From: CALCCV01 sp964388665
Lineage (GTDB): Bacteria > Bdellovibrionota > Bdellovibrionia > Bdellovibrionales > Bdellovibrionaceae
Direction of reading: 5' to 3'
DNA length: 19,341 nt
NCBI GenBank assembly: GCA_964388665.1
Contig: CAYMBJ010000071.1
Location: 1 to 19,341, forward strand
Below, piece by piece: positions 1 to 7,196 of the stretch (position 1 is its first letter; every line of letters begins with the position of its first letter). The notes under the pieces were generated by a model. That model was not told the DNA's origin and searched no databases. It worked only from the letters and a program-made list of their open reading frames with translations. The translations under genes were made by a program, and so were the position numbers.

Positions 1-1434
1 GCGCAAGCTGCGCAGTCTTCCCAGACCAAACTCACGTGGCCAAGTACCCTTGGCCTCGAAAGAGATGGTTTGGTCAACACCTTGACGGCGGTGATGCTCA
101 ATTCTGTCACCGTGCCAGCTTCAAAAACAATTGTGGTGCAATCTCCCGTCACCAATGTAACCTTGGGCCATACCCCGCGGTACTACATTCGCTATTTGCT
201 ATCCGGTGATAAGACTCACGGCCACGAATTGGTATTTATTGTGCCTGGATTTGGCGATGAACATGACCACAGTGTGGGACAGTACTTTATGGAAATGCTC
301 AGGCGAGAAGGCTACTCGGTGGCCATTATGGACTCACCGGCTTCGCCACGATTTATCAAAGAGTCCAGCCGTTGGGCGATGCCGGGGATCGCCAGCTTTG
401 ACGGCAAGGATCTGCTTGAAGGCATGGTTTTGGCGCGCGAGGAACTTGCGGCCTTGGGAAAGACCAAAGTTGGCGCCGAATTTGAGATCACACAGGTCTC
501 GGCCCTGGGTTTGTCATTGGGCGGCCTCAATGTGAGTCAGTCCCTTTTAGCCGCAAATCGCAACAGCAACAAAGATAAACTGCAATTTCACCGAGTGATT
601 GCTGTGAATCCACCCACTAGCAATATCTATGGACTTAGCGTAATTGATGCCATGGTGCTGAACTCCAAAATGAAGAACGATTCCGAAAAATCGCGAATCA
701 CCACGCTCTTTGATGGATTGATAAAATTGATTTTGCCCATGCCCACTTTTGAAACTCTAGAGGCGGCGGCGCTAAATGCAATCTCCACCTCCGCGTTTTC
801 GCCATTCTCCAAAGAGGACGCCGAGTTTTTGATTGGTCTGAGCTTTTCGGCAAATGTCGAAAAGGCCGTGCGCGCTTGGTTAGAGATTCAAAACATTCAT
901 GGTGATGATGGTCAGGGACTGCGCAATCATCCTGCTGTCAGAGCGAAAACATTTTATGATATTTTTAACTTGATAACGCTGCCCCTTTGGAACTCCTACC
1001 ACAACTTTCCCCGCGAAGGGGACTTGACCCGGTGGCCCTCTCTGGCGGTTGCGCCCATGAACAACATCAATCAAGAATTCTTCAAGGAGCTCCGCAAAAA
1101 TGACGGAGTCAAATCGCTGCCCGAGTTGGGAAATAATGGCCAGGTGATTTACAGAGAGAGACAAGAAGTCATTGGTGATACGCTCACGCGCTTGGATGAT
1201 CAGTTGATTGAAAAATCAAGCATTCGTGAAAATGCTGCAGATTTGCAAAAAGAGAACTTTGTTCTTATCACCTTTGCGGATGACTTTTTGTTAAGAAGTG
1301 ACGACGCCAATTGGATTGCCACCACCTTTAGTGGTGGCGACAAAGGCCGATCCAAGGTTTTTCCCTTTGGCGGTCACCTTGGCGGACTCTACCGCAAAGA
1401 GTTCCGCGATCATTTGCTGGAAAGTTTGAAATAG
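1..1434 (+). CDS. alpha/beta-hydrolase fold protein, 5' end outside window
   Basis: The frame is open from base 1 with no stop, so the gene probably begins upstream. A TTG at 70 is the first possible start inside the window, but no ribosome binding site supports it. Counted from that TTG, a strand-turn segment (VFIVPGFGDEHDH, about residues 55-67) is followed by the nucleophile elbow G-L-S-L-G-G with Ser149. Near the C-terminus an acidic loop (FADDFLLRSDD) and GGHLGG supply candidate catalytic Asp and His. Order and spacing fit the alpha/beta-hydrolase catalytic triad, so an esterase, lipase or related hydrolase activity is likely. The substrate cannot be told. Residues between elbow and acid form a large helical cap. 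The visible N-terminal residues (AQAAQSS...) could follow a signal peptide cleavage site, which would make it exported, but the signal itself is not visible. It converges with the dehydrogenase gene, with 12 bases between stop codons. Confidence 0.65.
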   Translation, partial: AQAAQSSQTKLTWPSTLGLERDGLVNTLTAVMLNSVTVPASKTIVVQSPVTNVTLGHTPRYYIRYLLSGDKTHGHELVFIVPGFGDEHDHSVGQYFMEMLRREGYSVAIMDSPASPRFIKESSRWAMPGIASFDGKDLLEGMVLAREELAALGKTKVGAEFEITQVSALGLSLGGLNVSQSLLAANRNSNKDKLQFHRVIAVNPPTSNIYGLSVIDAMVLNSKMKNDSEKSRITTLFDGLIKLILPMPTFETLEAAALNAISTSAFSPFSKEDAEFLIGLSFSANVEKAVRAWLEIQNIHGDDGQGLRNHPAVRAKTFYDIFNLITLPLWNSYHNFPREGDLTRWPSLAVAPMNNINQEFFKELRKNDGVKSLPELGNNGQVIYRERQEVIGDTLTRLDDQLIEKSSIRENAADLQKENFVLITFADDFLLRSDDANWIATTFSGGDKGRSKVFPFGGHLGGLYRKEFRDHLLESLK

Positions 1435-1446
1435 GCCGGTCACACC

Positions 1447-2244
1447 TCAGTGCGAAGGGCGACGACGAAAGTTCATATCCGTAAGCTTTTCGAAAACACC
1501 GGGCATGTACTTGGCCAGCTTTAGGGTCCAGGCAGTGGAACCATCTGGCCACAGCATCTCATCTCCGCGCAAGACGGCCTGATAGATTTTTTCAGCGTAC
1601 TCATCAGGAGAAATGGTCTTAGTCGGCACCGAAAGATGCGCTCCGTAAAGATCATCAATCTGATCAAACATCTCGGTCTTGATTCCCGGAGTCACCAATG
1701 TGATCGCCTTGACGCCAGTGCCCTTGAGCTCTTTGCGCAAACATTCTGTAAAGGCCAGCACCCCGGCCTTGGTGGCTGCATAGCTGCTGGCGCAGGGCAG
1801 ATGCATGACTGCCGAAACCGAAGAGTTGTTAACAATCCAACCTTTTTTTCGCTCCAACATTCCAGGCAAGATTGCGTGTGTGAGCTCCATCACCGCCAGC
1901 AGATTCACTTGCACCACACGCTGAAGGTCGGCAACACTTTGATCTTCTAACAGCCCGCCCGTGAGCACCCCAGCATTATTGAAGAGCAAGTCCCACCTTT
2001 CGTCTTTCAAGCGATCACACAATTCTTGCAAGGCTTTGGGTTGATTGAGATCACAGCTCCAGGTTTCTACAGAAGGAGCACCCGCCTCTTGCAACTCTGA
2101 TTCAAGAGCCGCCTCGCGCTTTCTCTGCACCAAGACCAGCTCATGACCCTCCTTTGCCATGCGCATCGCAAAGGCTTTGCCGATGCCGCGACTGGCACCG
2201 GTGATTAAGCATTTCATTTTTTTGCTCTTTTGCTTTTTCGCCAT
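1447..2244 (-). CDS. short-chain dehydrogenase/reductase (SDR) family oxidoreductase
   Basis: A 265-residue classical SDR, expected to be a cytosolic NAD(P)H-dependent oxidoreductase. The cofactor motif TGASRGIG is at residues 15-22, the structural NNAG at 89-92, the catalytic Ser at 141/142 and the YAATK catalytic Tyr155/Lys159. Length and motif spacing are normal, so the enzyme should be active. The substrate cannot be predicted. After the Lys come the usual substrate-loop residues (TPGIKTEMF). The C-terminal WPDGSTAWTLKLAKYMPG resembles the tail of SDRs annotated as DltE/YqjQ-like, but this is not decisive. I chose the ATG at 2244 rather than the in-frame upstream start at 2295, because AAGGAGA sits 6 bases before it and the longer form would overlap the protease gene. 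It lies 26 bases downstream of the metalloprotease on the same strand, so the two are probably co-transcribed. Confidence 0.88.
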   Translation of the reverse strand: MAKKQKSKKMKCLITGASRGIGKAFAMRMAKEGHELVLVQRKREAALESELQEAGAPSVETWSCDLNQPKALQELCDRLKDERWDLLFNNAGVLTGGLLEDQSVADLQRVVQVNLLAVMELTHAILPGMLERKKGWIVNNSSVSAVMHLPCASSYAATKAGVLAFTECLRKELKGTGVKAITLVTPGIKTEMFDQIDDLYGAHLSVPTKTISPDEYAEKIYQAVLRGDEMLWPDGSTAWTLKLAKYMPGVFEKLTDMNFRRRPSH

Positions 2245-2250
2245 GACAAA

Positions 2251-2257
2251 TCTCCTT
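2251..2257 (-). promoter_or_regulatory. ribosome binding site deciding the SDR start
   Basis: On the minus strand AAGGAGA lies 6 bases before the ATG at 2244. The alternative upstream start at 2295 has no comparable site and falls inside the end of the protease gene, so the shorter reading is preferred. Confidence 0.7.
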
Positions 2258-2270
2258 GTGGATTGTGTAA

Positions 2271-3191
2271 TTACATTCTGGCTTTGAACCAACACGCAGG
2301 TCTTAGGCCCACGTCATACCGACTGTAATGCGTGCAAGAGTTGCTCGCGGACTCTCGTTCTGCTTCGGTTCCGAATGGTCCACCTGAGGCTGTTTTCCCT
2401 GGAATAAAAGACTCATTAAAATGAGCTTTGCACAAAGCTCCTTGCAGAGATGTATCCATGCGACATTGAATTGGTGGATGCTTTGAGGAGGTGCTGTCCA
2501 CCACAGTTGCGTCCGGCGTCTCAAATTTTGGAGGTGGCTGATTCAATAGAGCACCCATAAGATTGGTCATGGACTCCACTGCAGTCAAAATTCGATAGCA
2601 AAGATTCTGCTCAGTTTCTGCTGACCACACAGAATCGCATTTGGCCTTGGCAACCTCAGTCACCTTGCCGCGAAACTCAGAATTCTTTTGCACCTCGGAC
2701 TGCCAAAGTCTCGGCGCACAGACAAAGCTAGCAAAGTAATCAGCTTGGCCTTCGTTGGCCGCCCAAATGCCACCAATGGGTGGTCCCGCCGCTGCTGCAA
2801 AAGCAAATCCTCCAAGATGATGACCCAGCTCATGACAAATGATCAAAGAAAAACCATCCGTAGAAAGCTCAGGTCGGCGCGCTAGGCCACCCGTGATCAC
2901 CACCTGCCAGTTTGAAAAGATCTGCCTGGCTCCTGCATTGAGTGTCTCACTTTGCCAATTGCCATTGATTGACAGTCGTGCGCCATGAAGACTCACTGTC
3001 GGCCCATAAAGATCCTGCAGCTTCTTGATCACCTCACGAAACTGCTTTTCGTCTGTTTGACTTTCTCCGGTGCTGAGTTTTGAGTAATCAACTTTAAAAT
3101 CCGGCGGCAAAAAGGTTGCTCTTGCCGTTCCTCCATAAATCACCAAGGCAAGAACCAACTGAAGCAAAAACTTATTCAGATTGATTTTCAC
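2271..3191 (-). CDS. secreted HExxH zinc metalloprotease, gluzincin-like
   Basis: A 306-residue protein with an N-terminal signal peptide: Lys-containing start, hydrophobic stretch LLQLVLALVIYGG, then a TARA cleavage site after about residue 25. It should act in the periplasm or outside the cell. The metal site is H120-E121-L-G-H124, followed about 22 residues later by NEGQAD, whose Glu147 is the likely third zinc ligand and whose Asp151 is also typical. This is the gluzincin layout, so peptidase activity is likely; the target is unknown. The mature part has eight cysteines (about residues 119, 158, 185, 198, 243, 254, 286, 300), most in the C-terminal half, suggesting disulfides. I chose the GTG at 3191 over an ATG at 3230, because AAAGGA sits 6 bases upstream and it puts the signal peptide at the very N-terminus. 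First gene of a probable two-gene unit with the SDR. No propeptide or known domain was recognised beyond the active site. Confidence 0.78.
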   Translation of the reverse strand: MKINLNKFLLQLVLALVIYGGTARATFLPPDFKVDYSKLSTGESQTDEKQFREVIKKLQDLYGPTVSLHGARLSINGNWQSETLNAGARQIFSNWQVVITGGLARRPELSTDGFSLIICHELGHHLGGFAFAAAAGPPIGGIWAANEGQADYFASFVCAPRLWQSEVQKNSEFRGKVTEVAKAKCDSVWSAETEQNLCYRILTAVESMTNLMGALLNQPPPKFETPDATVVDSTSSKHPPIQCRMDTSLQGALCKAHFNESFIPGKTASGGPFGTEAERESASNSCTHYSRYDVGLRPACWFKARM

Positions 3192-3197
3192 GATAAA

Positions 3198-3203
3198 TCC
3201 TTT
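3198..3203 (-). promoter_or_regulatory. ribosome binding site deciding the protease GTG start
   Basis: AAAGGA on the minus strand, 6 bases before GTG 3191. The possible ATG at 3230 lacks such a site and would add 13 residues before the signal peptide. Confidence 0.6.
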
Positions 3204-3213
3204 CGTTATGAAT

Positions 3214-3241
3214 ACAATAAGCTGCCTCATGGCGGTGTCAA
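3214..3241 (-). promoter_or_regulatory. putative sigma70-type promoter for protease-SDR unit
   Basis: On the minus strand a perfect TTGACA (3236-3241) is separated by 16 bases from TATTGT (3214-3219), a four-of-six match to the -10 consensus. Transcription would start near 3207, about 16 bases before the GTG start, which agrees with rejecting the ATG at 3230. Short spacer and imperfect -10 make this tentative. Confidence 0.4.
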
Positions 3242-3338
3242 TGCTTGACGAGTCGCTGACGCCTCACACTCAATGCTAAAAAGCAATAAAGTGATATTTG
3301 CTTGTCAAAAATATAAGCCCAATAGGAAAGATTTAGAT

Positions 3339-3367
3339 TTGATCGCCACAGATCTTCAATATAGAAT
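3339..3367 (+). promoter_or_regulatory. putative sigma70-type promoter for the TPR/winged-helix gene
   Basis: TTGATC (3339-3344), a 17-base spacer, then TAGAAT (3362-3367). The -10 matches consensus at five of six positions and the spacer is ideal. A start near 3374 would leave a leader of about 46 bases before the TTG start at 3420. It lies in the 228-base region between divergent genes. Confidence 0.45.
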
Positions 3368-3419
3368 TATCAGGGAGTCCCTACGCAAAATATAATTTTC
3401 ACAGTTAGGCAAAGCAACA

Positions 3420-4958
3420 TTGAAGGCGGCAAGCATTGCAACAATCGAGTCCCTCATTCGCAGCGGCCAAATGTCCGAAGCACAACTGCGGCTGAATGAA
3501 GAGTTGCCCAAACTCAAGCCGGAATCCTTGCCGATATGGGCCCGCCTTGCCCGCAGGTCGGGAAACAACGACAAGCCACTAAAGCTCCTCTTTAACAAAA
3601 TTCGCAAAGAGACTACGGATCTCCAGCCCAATTCGGTTGCGGAAATCGCAGAGTATGCGGCTTGCCTGACGCGTTTTGGCGCCTGCGAAGAGGCCTTTAC
3701 ATTGCTCAACTCCTTGGCCCCGGATGCGCCAAGCTCCTACCCACCTGTTGCCTTTTATTGGGCCTTCTTGCATGCGCGCGATTGGAATTACGCCGATGCC
3801 TTAAAGCAGTTAAAGATTTACGCAGCAGCACCAGGACTCGATGAATACGACAAAGCCATTGCCACTTTAAATTTGGCCTCCTGCCACCTTGCCCTTGGGC
3901 AAACTGAAAAAGCCGAATTGGCCGTGGCCCATCTCAATCAATGCGAATTTGAAACTTCTTGGGTTCTCTTGCAAAGAAACATCGCCGAATTGCAAACGCA
4001 ATTGGCTTTTAAAAAGAAGGACTTCAACACTGCACTTGCAATCATCGCCAAAGAAAAGGACGCCGTTTCGCCGCAGAGCCAGATTGCTCATGGCGATGCC
4101 GAAGAAAACAAGACCCGATTGATTTCGTACAACGATCTTTATATAAAAAAATGGCACACGCTCGTCACCGCATTTCAAAATCCTAATGATCCGCAGCTGA
4201 GCAGTCGTTTTTTGGAGCTTCGCCATGACGCCGCAAAAATGCGCGATTGGGAAACCATTCGCGAATGCGACTATTACCATGGACACCTTACGCGCAACAA
4301 AAAGCAATTGCTTCGTGTTTTTTTTGGTACGCCATTTGCGCTATATCGAAAACGCATCTTAATTGAAAACCCCTGGCTGGAAGCAGAAATAGAAACCGAA
4401 TACATATTCAAGGCCAGCCGCCAGGCTTCGCCGACCAAGCTTCTAGATCTTAAGACTGGTAAAATAAATGGCGAGCCCACGGCCATCCGCCCAGGAATGA
4501 TTCTGCATCGTTTGATCTACAGACTCTTTTCGGATCTGTTTCGGCCACTCTCAATTGGCGAAGTCTTTTACATCGCCTCGCCAAATCAATTTTTTGATCC
4601 CAACTCCGCCCCACTGCGGGCCCATCAAGTCATTCACCGGCTCCGCAAATGGATAAAAAAATTAGATCTGGACTTAGATGTTTCAGAGCGAGATGGCTAC
4701 TATCGTGCGCGTCTCAAAGAAGGACTCGCAGTTCGCTACAGTCCAGAACAACCCGCGGGCACACCCTCTTCTGAGTCTATATATATAGAGAAACTAAAAG
4801 ACCATTTTGCCAAAACCATATTTTCTGCATCGGAGGCGATGGAGAGCTTGCAGGTTTCACAGTCAAAGGCCAATCGGATCTTGGCCAATGCTGTTCAGGA
4901 GGGTCGCATCGTAAAAATTGGGGTAAGCCGAGCCACTCGCTACCATTTCCCAGAGTGA
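3420..4958 (+). CDS. TPR-like helical protein with two C-terminal winged-helix-like segments
   Basis: A 512-residue cytosolic protein; no signal peptide or membrane segment is seen. Residues 1 to about 290 are helical with TPR-like pairs, for example 75-135, where A/G/Y/F positions recur at helix packing sites (EYAACLTRFGACEEAFTLL), and 145-210. From about 357 to 432 the pattern RPGMILHRL...HRLRKWI...GYYRARL resembles the winged helix of OmpR- and SARP-type regulators. The final 58 residues (AMESLQVSQSKANRILANAV...TRYHF) look like a second, MarR/GntR-like winged helix with a wing at GVSRATRYHF. The likely role is a regulator that combines protein interaction with DNA binding; this is inference. 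The TTG start is the only good start after the in-frame stop at 3393, but its ribosome binding site is weak. Translation from the ATG at codon 18 is possible. Confidence 0.6.
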   Translation: MKAASIATIESLIRSGQMSEAQLRLNEELPKLKPESLPIWARLARRSGNNDKPLKLLFNKIRKETTDLQPNSVAEIAEYAACLTRFGACEEAFTLLNSLAPDAPSSYPPVAFYWAFLHARDWNYADALKQLKIYAAAPGLDEYDKAIATLNLASCHLALGQTEKAELAVAHLNQCEFETSWVLLQRNIAELQTQLAFKKKDFNTALAIIAKEKDAVSPQSQIAHGDAEENKTRLISYNDLYIKKWHTLVTAFQNPNDPQLSSRFLELRHDAAKMRDWETIRECDYYHGHLTRNKKQLLRVFFGTPFALYRKRILIENPWLEAEIETEYIFKASRQASPTKLLDLKTGKINGEPTAIRPGMILHRLIYRLFSDLFRPLSIGEVFYIASPNQFFDPNSAPLRAHQVIHRLRKWIKKLDLDLDVSERDGYYRARLKEGLAVRYSPEQPAGTPSSESIYIEKLKDHFAKTIFSASEAMESLQVSQSKANRILANAVQEGRIVKIGVSRATRYHFPE

Positions 4959-5045
4959 TTCATGAAAGTGTCTAAACTTGAAACAGATCAAAAAAAAATA
5001 ATCAAATTCACATGTTTTCAGCTAGACTTATAGATGAGCAAAGTC

Positions 5046-5074
5046 TTGAAATTGCTTTTGGGGAGATTTAGAAA
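5046..5074 (+). promoter_or_regulatory. possible sigma70-type promoter for the Ig-like repeat gene
   Basis: TTGAAA (5046-5051), 17 bases, then TAGAAA (5069-5074), in the 197-base gap before the Ig-like gene. It would give a leader of about 75 bases. The -10 matches at four of six positions, so this is only a candidate. Confidence 0.3.
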
Positions 5075-5155
5075 CTTTGCCGCGTGAGCTAGTCCCAAAA
5101 TTTTTGGTAACTCGCTCAACTTCGTAGTCAGTTATTTATAGTATGGGGTGAGCTC

Positions 5156-6889
5156 GTGGGGAGAAATAAAATTCAACCAATCAAAACGCTTCTTCGAATC
5201 GCGTCCCAGCGTCAAAGAATTGTCTCCCAAATCGGTATCAGTTTTGCCGCGATCGTGCTGATTGTCGCCTGGCAGAACTGCAACCAACCATCTAAACTGA
5301 CCATCGCTGAATACTCACCCACCATAGACGATACAAACTCCTCTCTGTCGATCAATGATGGCGCTATTTACACAACCACTAAAAACCTGAAACTCAACCT
5401 CGTCTATCCATATGCGAAAGAAGTCTTTATTACCACAGACCCTGAATCACTCAAGGGCGAATGGCAGGCCCTACAAAGCCCTCAACCTTATGTGTTAGAG
5501 GGTGCTGACGAAATGAAAACTCTGTACGTCAAATTTCGCAATCATTACAAAAAAGAGTCAGAGTGGATGGTGCAAACAATCACGCTGGACACAGCAGCTC
5601 CGAGCATAGACTTTAACAAAGTGCCCGCCACGATCACGGCTTTGGAAGTCGCAGAATTCAATATGAACATCACCGATGGAGTTTCTGGTGTTGCAAAAAT
5701 TGAGTGTCGCATCAACAGTCAGCAATTCCGCAGTTGCAAAGAGTCTGAGGTTTTTGCTAACCTTCCCAACGGACAATTCACCTTTGAAGTGGTGGCTACG
5801 GATCGCGCCGGCAACCGCTCTCAACCCAAAACTTTTGCTTGGACTGTGGACACCACAGCTCCCGATGTGAACTTTCCACAAAAACCGGATCCCTACACTC
5901 AAAGTCACTCAGCCACATTTGCCTTCAATGCGGTGGACTCTGGATCTGAAGTCAGCAGTTATCGTTGTCAACTGGATGCCAATCCAACACAGGCCTGCAC
6001 CTCGCCAAAAACTTACGACAATTTGGCCTCTGGCTCCCACACGTTCAAGGTCTTTGTCCAAGATGCTGCCGGAAACTTGGTGGAGCAAAGCTACTCATGG
6101 TTTATTGACTCAACCGAGCCCGTCTTGCGCCTAGTGAGTGGGCCCAAGAGCTTGGACACCGAAAGCAATCCCACGTTTCAATTTGAAGCCAATGATAGCA
6201 CCGGCGGCAGCGGCTTAAAGAGTCTGACTTGCCAATTGGACACAGACTCGGCCAAAGGCTGCAACTCTCCCTATAAGATTTCAGTCAAAGACGGCTCTCA
6301 CACTTTAAAAATCTTGGCCACAGACAAGGCTGGAAACAGCAAATTTCTGACTTATAGTTTTGAAGTTGACAGCACCAATCCTCGATTTGAAATCATCGAA
6401 GAGCCCACTCGAATTTTGGCAACAAACTTCGCCTCTTACTCCTACAATATCACCGATACGGGCAGTGGTTTTTCTTATGTGCAGTGCGAGGTCGATGGAG
6501 CCACACCATACAATTGCTCTGCCACGAGAAAATTCTACAGTCTATCTCAAGGAAGCCATAGCATCAAATTTATCGCCTACGACAAAGCCGGCAACCGCGC
6601 AGAGCGAAACAGCAGCTTCATCGTAGATACGGTCAGGCCGACCACACCTGTCCTAGACGAAAAGCCACCATCCCCCGCCTACAATATCAATATTTCTTTT
6701 AGCAGCACAGACGAGAATGGCACTGGCATCGACTACTACCTCTGTCAATTAGACAAGGAAGAGGCCACCAAGTGTTGGGGCAAAAAGTACTATTCTCTCG
6801 AAACCGGCTACCATACAATTTCCATCACTGCCGTCGACAAAGCCGGTAATCTGTCCAGAACGCTGAGCTTCGGCACTCGAGGTCAATAA
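5156..6889 (+). CDS. membrane-anchored surface protein with five cysteine-paired Ig-like repeats
   Basis: 577 residues. A basic N-terminus and one hydrophobic segment (about residues 25-39) are followed by QNC with Cys42. This could be an uncleaved anchor, or a lipoprotein whose lipobox (A-W-Q-N-C) is non-canonical. The rest should lie outside the inner membrane. After a degenerate first unit (about 70-146) come five beta-rich repeats of 85-88 residues (about 147-231, 232-318, 319-405, 406-491, 492-577). Each contains a Cys pair separated by exactly ten positions (184/194, 271/281, 359/369, 444/454, 530/540), a glycine-rich G-S-H-T-like turn and an ending D-x-A-G-N. The repeats resemble bacterial Ig-like domains, so an adhesive or structural surface role is likely. 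GTG 5156 was chosen because GGGGTGAG lies just upstream. A possible terminator follows the stop codon. Confidence 0.72.
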   Translation: MGRNKIQPIKTLLRIASQRQRIVSQIGISFAAIVLIVAWQNCNQPSKLTIAEYSPTIDDTNSSLSINDGAIYTTTKNLKLNLVYPYAKEVFITTDPESLKGEWQALQSPQPYVLEGADEMKTLYVKFRNHYKKESEWMVQTITLDTAAPSIDFNKVPATITALEVAEFNMNITDGVSGVAKIECRINSQQFRSCKESEVFANLPNGQFTFEVVATDRAGNRSQPKTFAWTVDTTAPDVNFPQKPDPYTQSHSATFAFNAVDSGSEVSSYRCQLDANPTQACTSPKTYDNLASGSHTFKVFVQDAAGNLVEQSYSWFIDSTEPVLRLVSGPKSLDTESNPTFQFEANDSTGGSGLKSLTCQLDTDSAKGCNSPYKISVKDGSHTLKILATDKAGNSKFLTYSFEVDSTNPRFEIIEEPTRILATNFASYSYNITDTGSGFSYVQCEVDGATPYNCSATRKFYSLSQGSHSIKFIAYDKAGNRAERNSSFIVDTVRPTTPVLDEKPPSPAYNINISFSSTDENGTGIDYYLCQLDKEEATKCWGKKYYSLETGYHTISITAVDKAGNLSRTLSFGTRGQ

Positions 6890-6939
6890 CGCCCCGTCGA
6901 GAGTCGGCGTTAAGACTTCTTGTTTTCAAGTTTTTTTTT
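6888..6939 (+). terminator. possible intrinsic terminator after the Ig-like gene
   Basis: Two inverted repeats lie immediately after the stop codon: AACGCC (6888-6893) with GGCGTT (6906-6911), and CTTG (6919-6922) with CAAG (6927-6930). The second is followed directly by nine T residues (6931-6939). The T-run is convincing, but the adjacent stem has only four base pairs. Confidence 0.45.
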
Positions 6940-7196
6940 GCAAAAGAAAATTATTGAACCCCTTCTTTTTGCTAGTAACTCAACCATAACATATGATCTC
7001 CTTAGTGATTACAGAACGTTTCACCTATTTGACTGCGCGAGCGTAGCCAAAACCCCTTGTAATCTTGACTAAAATCAAGAGATTGCAGCCTGATGAACTA
7101 AAGTATTGCTCATAGACTCCGAACTGTTGTTGGGTTCAAAGCATCGCCAAAAAATCGATGCCGAAGAATCGAGCCTTTAGCAGTTAGGACTTATTA
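6940..7196 (+). promoter_or_regulatory. cheA upstream region with candidate promoter
   Basis: The 307-base gap before cheA holds the possible terminator and then no gene. A candidate promoter is TTGCTA (6969-6974), 17 bases, TATGAT (6992-6997), which would give a long leader of about 190 bases. Within that leader TCTTGA (7063-7068) and TCAAGA (7075-7080) form a perfect six-base-pair inverted repeat with a six-base loop. TTAGGA eight to ten bases before the ATG at 7197 is the probable ribosome binding site. Nothing else recognisable was found. Confidence 0.35.

Noticed and set aside
2245..2295. Longer SDR reading from a start at 2295
   Set aside because: The extra 17 residues lie before the Rossmann strand, overlap the protease stop region and have no ribosome binding site, while AAGGAGA precedes the ATG at 2244.
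4779..4791. TATATATATA run as a promoter or phase-variable tract
   Set aside because: It lies inside the TPR/winged-helix coding frame (encoding SIYIE), is short, and has no start site or gene immediately downstream.
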